Of a stretch of 51,569 nucleotides of DNA, positions 43,675 to 51,569 are shown piece after piece. The notes below the pieces were generated by a model. That model was given only the letters and a program-made list of their open reading frames with translations. It did not search any database and was not told where the DNA came from. Every line of letters begins with the position of its first letter. Within the stretch, counting starts at the first letter, position 1. Origin of the DNA: a bacterium HR30 (GTDB taxonomy: Bacteria; Desulfobacterota; Binatia; HRBIN30). Position numbers and translations under genes: made by a program. The stretch covers positions 1 to 51,569 of the forward strand of contig BEIG01000006.1 of the NCBI GenBank assembly GCA_002898795.1, read 5' to 3'.

Positions 43675-45164
43675 TTCCTCGCGTTGCCATCGTCGGTGGG
43701 GGAATTTCCGGGCTCGCAGCAGCCTACTGGCTCGTGGCCCGATCGGAGGAAAGCCGCCTTCCGGTGGAAGTTGTCGTCTTAGAAGCCGCGCCCCGAATTG
43801 GGGGTGCCATTACCACCGAAGAACGCGACGGCTTCATTTTGGAGGGTGGTCCAGACTCCTTTCTGACGGAAAAACCGTGGGCCCTCGAACTTGCCCGCCG
43901 CCTGGGCTTGGAGCACCGACTGATTGGTACCAACGAGGCTTATCGCCGCACTTACGTTGCCCGCGGCAATCAACTGTACCCTCTCCCAGAGGGATTCCTG
44001 TTGCTTGCACCTACCAGGCTTTGGCCGTTCGCCACCTCGCCTCTGTTTAGTTGGCGTGGAAAATTCCGTATGGCAGCAGAGATCTTTTTGCCGCGGCGCA
44101 TCCCGCGCGACGACGAGAGCTTGGCTTCCTTTGTCGAGCGTCGCTTTGGTCGCGAAGCCCTAGCGAGAGTGGCGCAACCGCTGGTTGGAGGGATCTACCT
44201 CGCGAACGCACAAAAATTAAGTTTGCGCTCGACGATGCCGCGCTTTCTTACCATGGAAGAGCAGCATCGTAGCATCATCCTCGCGATGCGTGCACAAGCA
44301 CGCGCGGCACGGGCAGCTGGCTCCGGGGCACGTTGGAGTCTCTTTGCATCGTTTGACCGCGGGCTCCAGCTTCTCGTCGACGCACTCGCTGCTCGTCTGG
44401 GTACCGGTCGCGTGCGGTGCTCGACGGAGGTAGTTCGGCTCGAAAAAGCCAAAGCCCATTGGCAGCTTGTCACCAAAGCGGGAGAGGTCCTGTTGGCCGA
44501 TGCGGTGGTTCTCGCTCTTCCGGCTTTTCGAAGCGCAAAGCTCCTCCTGTTGGCTTCGCCGAGCCTGGCGAAGGAACTCGAGCAAATTCCGACGCTTCCC
44601 TCGATGACGGTAAACCTGGCGTACCAGGCTGCCGCCATGCACAGGCAGTTGGCAGGCTTTGGCGTGGTTATTCCTCGCACCGAAGGAATGTTGACCTGGG
44701 CCACCACGTTGAGTCACCTCAAGTATCCGGGCCGAGCTCCTGAAGGCATGCTCCTGATCCGTGCCTTTCTCGGGGGCGAAGACGAAGCTGAGCTTTTGCA
44801 CTGGGATGACGAGCGGCTGGTGCTCACCGTACGCCGCGAAGTGGAACCTCTACTGGGCATCGATCGTGCTCCTGTACTCGTGCGGGTCCATCGCCACCCA
44901 GAGACCATGCCCCTGTACCAGGTCGGCCACTTGCAGCGGGTTCAACGAATCGAAGAACTCGCGCGCACCGAACCCACGCTGGCCTTGGCTGGGAACTCCT
45001 ACTACGGGGTGGGGATTCCCGATTGCATCCGTGTGGGCGAGCAAGCAGCCGAGAAAATCTGGCGTGCTCTGTCGAACAGCCCGTGGAGATCGCCAGCGCG
45101 TTCGGAAACTGGTGACCGACCGACAGCATCGCCAACACCGGTCGACAGCTACCACCGGCGTTGA
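43671..45164 (+). CDS. hemG: protoporphyrinogen/coproporphyrinogen oxidase, HemY type
   Basis: This FAD enzyme oxidises protoporphyrinogen IX or coproporphyrinogen III by removing six electrons with O2. The 497-residue product has the N-terminal Rossmann motif RVAIVGGGISGLAAAYWLV, VVLEAAPRIGGAITTEERDG, FILEGGPDSFLTEKPWALEL, and AGNSYYGVGIPDCIRVGEQA at the C-terminus, which all fit the HemY family, not the unrelated FMN HemG of E. coli. I therefore use the symbol with caution (hemY is a common alternative). ATG 43671 is coupled to the hemH stop. Confidence 0.93.
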   Translation: MIPRVAIVGGGISGLAAAYWLVARSEESRLPVEVVVLEAAPRIGGAITTEERDGFILEGGPDSFLTEKPWALELARRLGLEHRLIGTNEAYRRTYVARGNQLYPLPEGFLLLAPTRLWPFATSPLFSWRGKFRMAAEIFLPRRIPRDDESLASFVERRFGREALARVAQPLVGGIYLANAQKLSLRSTMPRFLTMEEQHRSIILAMRAQARAARAAGSGARWSLFASFDRGLQLLVDALAARLGTGRVRCSTEVVRLEKAKAHWQLVTKAGEVLLADAVVLALPAFRSAKLLLLASPSLAKELEQIPTLPSMTVNLAYQAAAMHRQLAGFGVVIPRTEGMLTWATTLSHLKYPGRAPEGMLLIRAFLGGEDEAELLHWDDERLVLTVRREVEPLLGIDRAPVLVRVHRHPETMPLYQVGHLQRVQRIEELARTEPTLALAGNSYYGVGIPDCIRVGEQAAEKIWRALSNSPWRSPARSETGDRPTASPTPVDSYHRR

Positions 45165-45219
45165 TATACCGCGTGGCGCGCAACGCAGCGCACAAATTTT
45201 TTGAAGGGGTAGGTCACCA

Positions 45220-46608
45220 ATGGCTAGTTGGCTTGTCGTACCACCAGGGGAGAAAATCCGTTGCATCGACGGCAAAATCGAAGTGCCCGATCGTCCCATC
45301 ATTCCCTTTATCGAGGGCGATGGGACAGGACCCGACATCTGGCGAGCGGCACAACGTGTGTTCGACGCCGCCGTCGAGAAGGCTTATGGGGGCAAACGGA
45401 AAATCGCCTGGATGGAGGTGCTCGCCGGGGAAAAGTCGTTCAACAAGTTGGGAACTTGGCTGCCAGACGAAACCGTTCAGGCCTTTCAAGACTACATCGT
45501 TGGAATCAAGGGCCCGCTGACAACGCCTGTTGGCGGCGGCATTCGATCTTTGAATGTGGCGCTTCGGCAGTTGCTCGACCTTTACGTGTGCCTACGCCCC
45601 GTTCGGTATTTTCCCGGTGTTCCGAGTCCGGTCAAGCAACCGGAACTGGTCGACATGGTCATCTTTCGCGAAAACACGGAAGATATTTACGCGGGAATCG
45701 AGTGGCCCGCCGGATCCCCAGAAGTGCGCAAAGTGATCGATTTCCTCCAAAAGGAAATGGGGGTCACAAAAATCCGCTTTCCGGAAACGAGCGCCATTGG
45801 CGTCAAACCAGTGTCGACGCAAGGTACAGAGCGGCTCGTTCGGGCCGCTATCGAGTATGCCCTACGGTACAAGCGCCGAAGCGTCACCTTGGTGCATAAG
45901 GGCAACATTATGAAGTTTACCGAAGGCGCGTTCCGCGACTGGGGCTATGCGTTGGCCAAGCGGGAGTTTCGGCAGCAGATCGTCACGGAGCGGGAAAGTT
46001 GGATTCTCGCCAACAAAGAACAAAACCCAGCTCTCACCGTTGAGGAAAATGCCCGGCTCATCGAGCCCGGCTACGACATGATGACCACGGAGCAACAGGC
46101 TAGGGTACGCGCCGAGGTGGAAGCCGGGCTTGCCTTGTGGGAGACCCACGGGAACGGCCAGTGGAAGAAAAAGCTCCTGATCCGGGACACGATTGCGGAC
46201 ATCACCTTGCAACAGGTACTCACTCGGCCGCGGGACTTTGATGTCATTGCGACCTTAAACTTGAACGGAGACTATTTGTCTGATGCGCTAGCCGCACAGG
46301 TGGGCGGTATTGGCATCGCGCCGGGAGGGAACATCAACTACGTCACCGGCCACGCCATCTTCGAAGCCACCCACGGCACGGCACCGAAATACGCTAACCT
46401 CGACAAGGTCAACCCCGGTTCCGTAATTCTCTCGGGGGAAATGATGTTCCGCCACTTAGGTTGGAACGAGGCTGCAGACTTGATCCTCCGCGGTATGGAA
46501 GGAGCCATTGCAGCCAAAACGGTGACGTATGATTTCCATCGTTTGATGGAAGGAGCAAAACTCGTGAAGTGCTCGGAATTTGGCCAGGCCGTGATCGACC
46601 ACATGTGA
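45220..46608 (+). CDS. icd: isocitrate dehydrogenase (NADP)
   Basis: Icd oxidises isocitrate to 2-oxoglutarate in the TCA cycle. The 462-residue protein resembles E. coli Icd: [40 protein letters not shown] with Ser110 equal to the regulatory phosphorylation site Ser113, [15 protein letters not shown] for substrate binding, and [19 protein letters not shown] with the Lys-Tyr pair that selects NADP. It has a slightly longer N-terminus than E. coli (416 residues). A minus-strand terminator lies downstream. Confidence 0.96.
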   Translation: MASWLVVPPGEKIRCIDGKIEVPDRPIIPFIEGDGTGPDIWRAAQRVFDAAVEKAYGGKRKIAWMEVLAGEKSFNKLGTWLPDETVQAFQDYIVGIKGPLTTPVGGGIRSLNVALRQLLDLYVCLRPVRYFPGVPSPVKQPELVDMVIFRENTEDIYAGIEWPAGSPEVRKVIDFLQKEMGVTKIRFPETSAIGVKPVSTQGTERLVRAAIEYALRYKRRSVTLVHKGNIMKFTEGAFRDWGYALAKREFRQQIVTERESWILANKEQNPALTVEENARLIEPGYDMMTTEQQARVRAEVEAGLALWETHGNGQWKKKLLIRDTIADITLQQVLTRPRDFDVIATLNLNGDYLSDALAAQVGGIGIAPGGNINYVTGHAIFEATHGTAPKYANLDKVNPGSVILSGEMMFRHLGWNEAADLILRGMEGAIAAKTVTYDFHRLMEGAKLVKCSEFGQAVIDHM

Positions 46609-46661
46609 GCAGGCTCCTCCGGCACGAAGATCCGCTAACTGACCTTTGACCAAGGGTTGGG

Positions 46662-46709
46662 AAAAAACGGCGCGGTGCCAAGCGACTCGCAATCGCCCGG
46701 CACCGCGCC
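46662..46709 (-). terminator. intrinsic terminator for minus-strand genes
   Basis: Eleven-bp perfect stem GGCGCGGTGCC (46669-46679) with GGCACCGCGCC (46699-46709), 19-base loop. On the minus strand the stem is followed by a T-run (AAAAAA at 46662-46667 on plus). It would end transcription of the zinc-ribbon and secreted-protein genes, and may also slow readthrough from icd. Confidence 0.75.
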
Positions 46710-46776
46710 GCCATCTCCAAAGCTTATCTGAGTCCCTTATGGAACGCGCCTTCCAGTTCGCCTCTGTCGAGACTGG

Positions 46777-47001
46777 TCACGCTGCCACGGCCGTGTCCGC
46801 AGGTTCCAGGATTGGGCGATGAGGTAAGGGCCGACAGCGGTCCTGCCAAGCACGCCAGCAAGCGGAACAAAGGTCGTGCCGTCGATCCCACCGTACTCGA
46901 CCTCGGTACTGGTATTTTGCTTGCCGCTGGCCACACCAACGGCATACCTTTAGATCTTTTCGGCGCTTGCTCCGAAATCGTTTTTGCTGTGCGTTTCTCA
47001 T
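46777..47001 (-). CDS. small zinc-ribbon protein
   Basis: The 74-residue basic protein has MRNAQQKRFRSKRRKDLKV then CRWCGQRQAKYQYRGRVRW and LCSACWRAW, a C-x2-C ... C-x2-C zinc ribbon preceded by an Arg/Lys-rich tail. The frame extends upstream to 47082, but ATG 47001 begins the conserved-looking part. It resembles ribosomal or nucleic-acid-binding small ribbons by composition only, and I know no exact family. Its place downstream of the copper-monooxygenase-like gene on the same strand, before the terminator at 46669-46709, suggests a real gene. Confidence 0.6.
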   Translation of the reverse strand: MRNAQQKRFRSKRRKDLKVCRWCGQRQAKYQYRGRVRWDRRHDLCSACWRAWQDRCRPLPHRPILEPADTAVAA

Positions 47002-47119
47002 GGGCACGAGCCTACCCCTGGGGGAATCGAGAACGCAAGGGGCAACCCCAGGGATCCCCTGCCTGGGCAATGTTGCCGCCAAGGGTTGACACGCCGCCCG
47101 GGGTGCGCGTTCAAACGGC

Positions 47120-47153
47120 GGGTACCCCCGGCCGTCAAAGGCCCGGGATACCC
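47120..47153 (-). terminator. imperfect hairpin after secreted-protein gene
   Basis: GGGTACCCCCGGCC (47120-47133) pairs with GGCCCGGGATACCC (47140-47153) at 12 of 14 positions with a six-base loop. It sits 37-70 bases beyond the stop of the minus-strand gene at 47190. The T-run after it on that strand is weak, so termination or 3'-end protection is only a possibility. Confidence 0.4.
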
Positions 47154-47189
47154 ACCATTTTACCGCCAGCCTGACCTAAACGCAGCTAC

Positions 47190-49196
47190 TTAAGGAGCGA
47201 TGTAGTATTGGCCCATTAAGATGAACATCTCGTCTTCGGTTGTCACACCACCAGTGAGCGGACAGGCATCGCACAACCCATCCCCAGCTCCCTCGCTGCT
47301 ATCGCACGATGCGTTGCGCTGGCGCTGGTTATTCCCAGAACACGGAGCCCCAACCTTACCCTCGACACAGTGAGTCGGAGTTTGGCACGGGCCCCCCACC
47401 CCAGGAATGGAAACCGGCGGCGAGGGCGACGTGGATTTCCGTTTGACCTCCCGCGGATCGGTAAAACCGTTGTCGTATAGGGCGCAGTAGGTAAACGTGC
47501 GTTCCCTGTCGGAAACAGCATCGTATTTTCGCGGCGGGTCGAAGTTCAGAACAACCGGATCGTTATAGATCAAGCTCACGTAGAGGAGACTCTCGTTCGG
47601 GTCTCTCTCCAGTGGGGCTGGCACCCCCGCTAACACCGAGTTGACCCCACGGAGGATCTCGTCCACGGTGATTTGCTCGTCGTCGTTGACATCGGCATCG
47701 ACGCACTCGCGCACGCGATCCTCTCCCAAAGCAATGCGTACCGCCTTGACCAACTCGCTGACCACAACTTGGCCGTCTTCGTTACAGTCTCCTCCACGTT
47801 GCCGCTTGAATGCCTTGCAGGGGTAACCCTGACATACGTCCGGACTCGAAAAGTCATACCCCAGTGGGCTGCAAGCCTGGCCGTTTGCCGGGCCACCCTG
47901 ACAAGCAAACTCCCCCTCGAACGTGCGCCAACGTTTCATCCGCTTGTGAGCGTGCGAGCTTAGTTCGTAGAGGCGCGCGAATCGGGGAATGGTGTAGTGG
48001 CTACAGACCTCCTTCGTTTGAAAAGCGGGGACTGGAGTCATTTTAAAGATCGTGCGGGTGTCGAAGATCTGCAACGCCGGGGTGACTTGTTCCTCGGGCG
48101 GCGCAAACTCGAAGTTCAGCCAAGCACGTAGGAGGCCAGGTTTGTCCGTCAGGTTAAAAGCGTGCGAGTTCCAGATGACCATGCCGCGAATCGGTACCTC
48201 CCGATACACGCCGGGTGGAAAACGAAACTCAGAGGCCGTTTCCTGGGTGCCGGTAAAGCCCGAGGAAGCCAGCCCCAAGTTCAGGTCGTCGGGTCCGAAG
48301 CCGATGCACGCAATACTGTTGACGGGGGTCGTAGAGCACACGCCCTCGCCGCAAAAATCGAGGTCAGTGGGATCGCACGGCGTGCCTTCCTTATCACCAC
48401 CCCGGCAGGCAAATGCCCCCCACGCGGGATCGTTTGGCGGGGTCCGGCCGGTGTACAAACTCACAATGAGATGATGGCTCAGGGGATCCTGCCGAATCTC
48501 GTTCCGTTTATAGCGAAACGTGTTTCCGCTTGGGCCGCGGAACTCAGGTGGCACCTGATCGCTCACATCGTAGTAACTGACGAAACAGGTTTCTCGCTCG
48601 GAGTGGGGCGCCAACGTGTACGGAGGCATACGGATTTGAACGCCTTGACCTGGGGGAGGCGGATCCAGGGGCTTGATCGCGATGGGTTCCGGGGGTGGCA
48701 AACAAGCATTCAGCAACTCGCCGGTTCCCGCCACCACCCCAGTGCGCGGGGCACCCGCTTCGATCCAGCGGCGGATTGCCTCCACTTCATCCCGACTCAG
48801 CGCCGGCAGTGGATCGAGCGGCATCGGGCGCAAAGGTGCCTGGTACTGCCCCGGCAAGGTCTTGGCTGCCAAGTTCAGAAACAAAAGGCTCAAGTCGCGT
48901 CGGCCAGGCACAACCCGCTTCCAACCTGGCACCGTGGCGGCGGCTACATCGATCAAGGCATCGTAAGAGGCGTCGGCGCGGAGATCTAATCCTCCCGCAC
49001 GGGCCTCTCCGTGACAAACTTGGTTCGTACAACCCTTGTTCTCAAAAACCGCCCGCTGAATTAGCTCGTACGTGCTAGAAAACGTGTTGGAACACTCCTC
49101 CGCACGCACAAGCCTCGCCCCTGTCCCCAGCATCACCGCTCCTACTACCAGGGCGAATAGAGCGCCACCAACTCGAGCGAACACTTGCCTCCGCAT
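47190..49196 (-). CDS. secreted PHM-like copper monooxygenase fused to cytochrome-like and dockerin-like domains
   Basis: The 668-residue protein has a signal peptide (FALVVGAVMLGTGARLVRAE), then a CX4CH motif at Cys56-Cys61-His62 in a Planctomycete/Myxococcus-type cytochrome-like domain (residues 45-150, ending LSRDEVEAIRRWIEAGAP). The next 500 residues carry the ligands of peptidylglycine-hydroxylase-like enzymes in order: HisHis at 241-242 (DPLSHHLIVSLY), His345 (WNSHAFN), His-x-His at 415-417 (SSHAHKR) and DEMFILMGQYY with Met657. Between H-x-H and Met lies a dockerin-like pair of EF-hand loops (residues 469-520, DCNEDGQVVVSEL and DADVNDDEQITVDEI). Many extra Cys suggest disulfides. Substrate unknown; function inferred from ligand pattern. 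ATG 49196 follows AGGAGAGG. Confidence 0.7.
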   Translation of the reverse strand: MRRQVFARVGGALFALVVGAVMLGTGARLVRAEECSNTFSSTYELIQRAVFENKGCTNQVCHGEARAGGLDLRADASYDALIDVAAATVPGWKRVVPGRRDLSLLFLNLAAKTLPGQYQAPLRPMPLDPLPALSRDEVEAIRRWIEAGAPRTGVVAGTGELLNACLPPPEPIAIKPLDPPPPGQGVQIRMPPYTLAPHSERETCFVSYYDVSDQVPPEFRGPSGNTFRYKRNEIRQDPLSHHLIVSLYTGRTPPNDPAWGAFACRGGDKEGTPCDPTDLDFCGEGVCSTTPVNSIACIGFGPDDLNLGLASSGFTGTQETASEFRFPPGVYREVPIRGMVIWNSHAFNLTDKPGLLRAWLNFEFAPPEEQVTPALQIFDTRTIFKMTPVPAFQTKEVCSHYTIPRFARLYELSSHAHKRMKRWRTFEGEFACQGGPANGQACSPLGYDFSSPDVCQGYPCKAFKRQRGGDCNEDGQVVVSELVKAVRIALGEDRVRECVDADVNDDEQITVDEILRGVNSVLAGVPAPLERDPNESLLYVSLIYNDPVVLNFDPPRKYDAVSDRERTFTYCALYDNGFTDPREVKRKSTSPSPPVSIPGVGGPCQTPTHCVEGKVGAPCSGNNQRQRNASCDSSEGAGDGLCDACPLTGGVTTEDEMFILMGQYYIAP

Positions 49197-49636
49197 AGCC
49201 TCTCCTATCCGTGTTCCGGCTGACACACTACAAGGTTAGCTTCTAGTTTCATGACACATGGCTTTCAAACACGGAAGTGCGGGGCGGCTGAAAATCTGGC
49301 ACAGAACGCAGCGGACGGACCTAAACTGTCGAATTTTTTGCGCGAAGGGCGCTGCAGTTCCTCCTCTAAAAAAAGCACCTAGACATGGAACCCTCGGCCA
49401 CCGGGACAGCGCTCCAACTCGTAGTGAACCATCGCACGTTGGGCACACGGCTTTCTGTTCCGGATAACCGCGCTTCTTCCCAAGCATAGCTAACCCCTCG
49501 TGCCGACGCCTTACTTCGGAGCGCGAAGCCTGGATTCGCAAGGTCCGGCAAATACCATGGCCGTGCTCCCGACCGCTGCCTTCCCCCAGCAGCTCGCAAC
49601 CCTCATCTGCCGCGGAGTGCGGCCTCCCCTCCTGGC
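49197..49636. other. intergenic region, no clear gene
   Basis: About 440 bases upstream of the secreted-protein gene hold its ribosome site, the possible promoter above, and short open frames on both strands (for example 49258-49467 plus and 49236-49541 minus) that have no family resemblance. Confidence 0.4.
49240..49268 (-). promoter_or_regulatory. possible sigma-70-type promoter of the secreted monooxygenase-like gene
   Basis: On the minus strand TTGAAA (49268-49263) and TAGAAG (49245-49240) are separated by 17 bases, 43 bases before the ATG. The -35 is one mismatch from consensus and the -10 is poor. This is a motif match only. Confidence 0.25.
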
Positions 49637-50020
49637 TTAGCGCGACTTTGACTTTCTTTTGCTGCCCAAGGCAGTGTTGAGAAATTCTCGAATAACGACG
49701 GCTTGGTTGCGCTCGCGATCTCGCGCTCCGTAAAGCAAGGTCACTACCGGGTTGCCACGCACCAATTCGAGCAAACGGCCAACTGCCGCAGCATTCTCAC
49801 GGAGTTCCTGTTCGTAACGTTTTTTGAACAAGGGGAACCGGGCCGGATCGTGACCGAACCACCTCCGCAGTTCTTCGCTCGGCGCGATCTCTTTGAACCA
49901 AAAATCGATTCGAGTCTTGTCTTTGTTCAACCCTCGGGGCCACAGTCGGTCAACAAGCACCCGGAGTCCATCCTCTTCTTCCGGTGGTTCGTAAACTCGC
50001 TTGAGGCGGATTTCTCCCAA
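49637..50020 (-). CDS. DUF488 (YeaO-like) protein
   Basis: The 127-residue protein begins MGEIRLKRVYEPPEEEDGLR and continues VLVDRLWPRGLNKDKTRIDF, then FKEIAPSEELRRWFGHDPAR and VVTLLYGARDRERNQAVV, the DUF488 signature (R-x-V-D-R-L-W-P-R-G and LLY.A.D). The function is not established to my knowledge. It follows the amidotransferase gene by 13 bases on the same strand and is likely cotranscribed with it. It ends in a Lys/Arg/Ser-rich tail. Confidence 0.9.
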   Translation of the reverse strand: MGEIRLKRVYEPPEEEDGLRVLVDRLWPRGLNKDKTRIDFWFKEIAPSEELRRWFGHDPARFPLFKKRYEQELRENAAAVGRLLELVRGNPVVTLLYGARDRERNQAVVIREFLNTALGSKRKSKSR

Positions 50021-50033
50021 CGCGGTCGTCCCC

Positions 50034-50777
50034 TCACCTTCCCTGGATCAAAGATTCGCTCCTTTCCAGGGAATCGAGCCAACTCTCGAAACAACGCCGC
50101 CGCCCAGGCAACGTGCTCGGCCCAAGTTCCCGTGCTCGATCTCGCAATGCGCGTGGATCGATGCCCGCCGCGGCTAGCTCGACCGCATGGCCGATTAGCC
50201 ACTGCTCGAAGCGTGTTAATTCCCATTCGAGATGGAACTGGAGAGCCAGAACCGTTCCTCCGAAGTCAAACGCTTGTTCCGGGCAAACTCCAGTAAAGGC
50301 GAGCCGGCGTGCACCTGGCGGAAGGCTGTAGGTGTCGCCGTGCCAGTGCAGTACTGAAACCCCGGAGAGGACCTGCAACGCTGACCGTTCCCCTGCTTCC
50401 GTCAGTTCTACAGGGGCCAAGCCGATTTCTTTCCTGCCAAGAGGAAAGACCCGTCCCCCAAGGCAGCGCGCCAGCAGTTGCGCACCTAAACAAATGCCCA
50501 GCGTTGGCCGCCGCTGCGCGCACCGGGCCTCCAATAGGCGCAGCTCCGCGGAGAGGAACGGGTAACGGTCCTCCTCGTACGCGCCGATCGGGCCACCCAG
50601 CACCACGAGCAAATCCGCACGTTGTACAACCTCGTCTTCGAGGGGATCCACGCCGGCATCACGGTACGTCACCGAGTAACCGCGCTCTCGGAGCACCGAT
50701 TCGAGAATGCCGAGATCTTCAAACGGTACGTGGCGAATCGCAACGACCGACTTTGCTCCACGCGCACGGTCTTGCAT
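50034..50777 (-). CDS. class I glutamine amidotransferase-like protein (GuaA-N type)
   Basis: The 247-residue protein has the triad of class I amidotransferases: LGGPIGAYEEDRYPF, PTLGICLGAQLLARCLGG with nucleophile Cys96, VLHWHGDTYSLPPGARRLA, and LALQFHLEWEL with His182 and Glu184. It is the free-standing type that occurs in many bacteria as a putative glutamine or gamma-glutamyl hydrolase; no synthase domain or partner is adjacent. The start ATG 50777 leaves a short basic leader (QDRARGAKS). Confidence 0.88.
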   Translation of the reverse strand: MQDRARGAKSVVAIRHVPFEDLGILESVLRERGYSVTYRDAGVDPLEDEVVQRADLLVVLGGPIGAYEEDRYPFLSAELRLLEARCAQRRPTLGICLGAQLLARCLGGRVFPLGRKEIGLAPVELTEAGERSALQVLSGVSVLHWHGDTYSLPPGARRLAFTGVCPEQAFDFGGTVLALQFHLEWELTRFEQWLIGHAVELAAAGIDPRALRDRARELGPSTLPGRRRCFESWLDSLERSESLIQGR

Positions 50778-51046
50778 TGCAACCCGAAGGCTACGTCACC
50801 ATGGCAAGCCACGCAATTCACCCGTCACTCTTTGGAAAACAAGCTCTGGCGACAAGGCGCGCGAGGCCGGGCTTACTCGAACCAGCACCTCGGGGCGTCG
50901 CTCCTCATGCAAGGGGAATGCGTGTCGAGCCCTCAGCGGTGGCGAACTGGATCACAAGCACGTGTGGGGGGCGGGGTTTGCGTCTTGCAGAGTGAACCCA
51001 AATCCCGTAGCTCACACAATAGAAGCCGTCGATCGAGGTACACCAT

Positions 51047-51569
51047 ATGGCACCTCAGTTTTCTCCAGCGGCCCTAGCCGTGTTAGAGGAACGCTACCTC
51101 CTGCGCGATGAACGCGGCGAGCTGATCGAAGATCCTCCAGCGATGCTGCGGCGTGTGGCCCGCGCCGTTGCTGCCCCAGCAAAGAACTTCGGTGAATCGC
51201 CCGATGAATGGGAGGAACGGTTTTACCACCGCCTTATCGAGCTGCAGTTTTTACCCAACTCGCCCACACTCATGAACGCAGGCCTTCCAGAAGGGCAACT
51301 CGCTGCTTGCTTTGTGTTACCGGTGGAGGACAACCTCGACTCGATCTTCACCGCCCTTTGGCGCATGGCGCGTATTCACCAGACTGGCGGCGGCACGGGG
51401 TTTTCGTTCAGCGCCCTTCGCCCGCGGGGCGATCGTGTTCGTTCCACCGGCGGAATCACTTCCGGCCCGGTTTCGTTCATGGAATTGTTCGATCACACGA
51501 CCGCCGTTATCCGCGAGGGTGGGCGACGGCGCGGAGCGAATATGGTTGTGCTCCGAGTTTCACACCCGG
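51047..51569 (+). CDS. nrdJ: adenosylcobalamin-dependent ribonucleotide reductase, N-terminal part
   Basis: Class II ribonucleotide reductase makes deoxyribonucleotides with B12 and a thiyl radical. The window ends at residue 174. Present are ERYLLRDERGELIEDPPAML, IELQFLPNSPTLMNAGLPEG, LAACFVLPVEDNLDSIFTAL and QTGGGTGFSFSALRPRGDRV, characteristic of NrdJ (ACFVLPVEDNLDSIF and SPTLMNAG). GAGGT lies eight bases upstream of ATG 51047. There is no ATP-cone domain at the N-terminus, as in many class II enzymes. The 269 bases upstream hold no gene; I looked for a cobalamin riboswitch B12 box and saw none. Confidence 0.94.
   Translation, partial: MAPQFSPAALAVLEERYLLRDERGELIEDPPAMLRRVARAVAAPAKNFGESPDEWEERFYHRLIELQFLPNSPTLMNAGLPEGQLAACFVLPVEDNLDSIFTALWRMARIHQTGGGTGFSFSALRPRGDRVRSTGGITSGPVSFMELFDHTTAVIREGGRRRGANMVVLRVSHP

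Noticed and set aside
50778-51046. Cobalamin riboswitch upstream of the B12-dependent ribonucleotide reductase
   Set aside because: I found no B12 box or the expected helical arrangement by eye; a covariance search would be needed to exclude a divergent one.

Overview
This is a 51.6 kb GC-rich bacterial chromosome segment. Its core genes are clearly Gram-negative and proteobacterium-like: an rpsB-tsf-pyrH-frr-uppS-cdsA-rseP run, yebC-ruvCAB, hemDEHG, an E. coli-type icd and a giant NAD-glutamate dehydrogenase. Secreted proteins carry dockerin-like EF-hand pairs and a CX4CH haem-type motif. Together these suggest an uncultured, formerly deltaproteobacterial lineage (Binatota- or Myxococcota-like). 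That placement is inference; there is no rRNA or other decisive marker in the window.

Layout. (1) 1-4.65 kb is an accessory scrapyard. It holds the C-terminus of an IS1380-type transposase, a truncated and frameshifted alpha/beta-hydrolase, two well-formed attC sites, a gene cassette with a BamE-like protein and a ParE/RelE toxin relic, a DUF4440 cassette, and a heavily frameshifted integron integrase (intI). I read this as a decayed chromosomal integron whose cassettes lie downstream of, and on the same strand as, intI. About 1.4 kb after it is unassigned. (2) 4.66-14.3 kb is a dense plus-strand housekeeping run: translation (rpsB, tsf, frr), UMP kinase, undecaprenyl-PP synthase, phospholipid synthesis (cdsA, psd, pssA), the RseP protease, tsaB, a DUF465 protein, ilvN and ilvC. 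(3) 14.6-23 kb carries a GH31 glycosidase, an Asp-nucleophile alpha/beta hydrolase, yebC, ruvC-ruvA-ruvB, a DUF2905 membrane protein and a secreted Cys-rich protein, closed by a clear terminator. (4) 23-34.4 kb is on the minus strand: a beta-lactamase-fold hydrolase split by an in-frame stop, the 1631-aa glutamate dehydrogenase, two GNAT acetyltransferases, an ODP-like metallo-beta-lactamase protein, and a MoxR-type ATPase with its VWA partner. (5) 34.4-37.9 kb is gene-poor: a VOC protein, a hicBA toxin-antitoxin pair and two copies of a diverged repeat. (6) 37.9-46.6 kb has an alpha/beta hydrolase, a lipoprotein divergent from a zinc-ribbon/TPR membrane protein, hemD-hemE-hemH-hemG and icd. 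(7) 46.6-51.6 kb has a small zinc-ribbon protein, a large secreted protein that looks like a two-copper (PHM-like) monooxygenase fused to a cytochrome-like domain and interrupted by a dockerin-like EF-hand pair, a glutamine amidotransferase/DUF488 pair, and the start of a B12-dependent ribonucleotide reductase.

How parts work together: uppS/cdsA/psd/pssA supply envelope lipids and carriers; ruvABC process Holliday junctions; hemD-E-H-G carry hydroxymethylbilane towards haem, lacking only the coproporphyrinogen oxidase step here. The most unusual items are the degenerate same-orientation integron and the copper-monooxygenase-like secreted protein.
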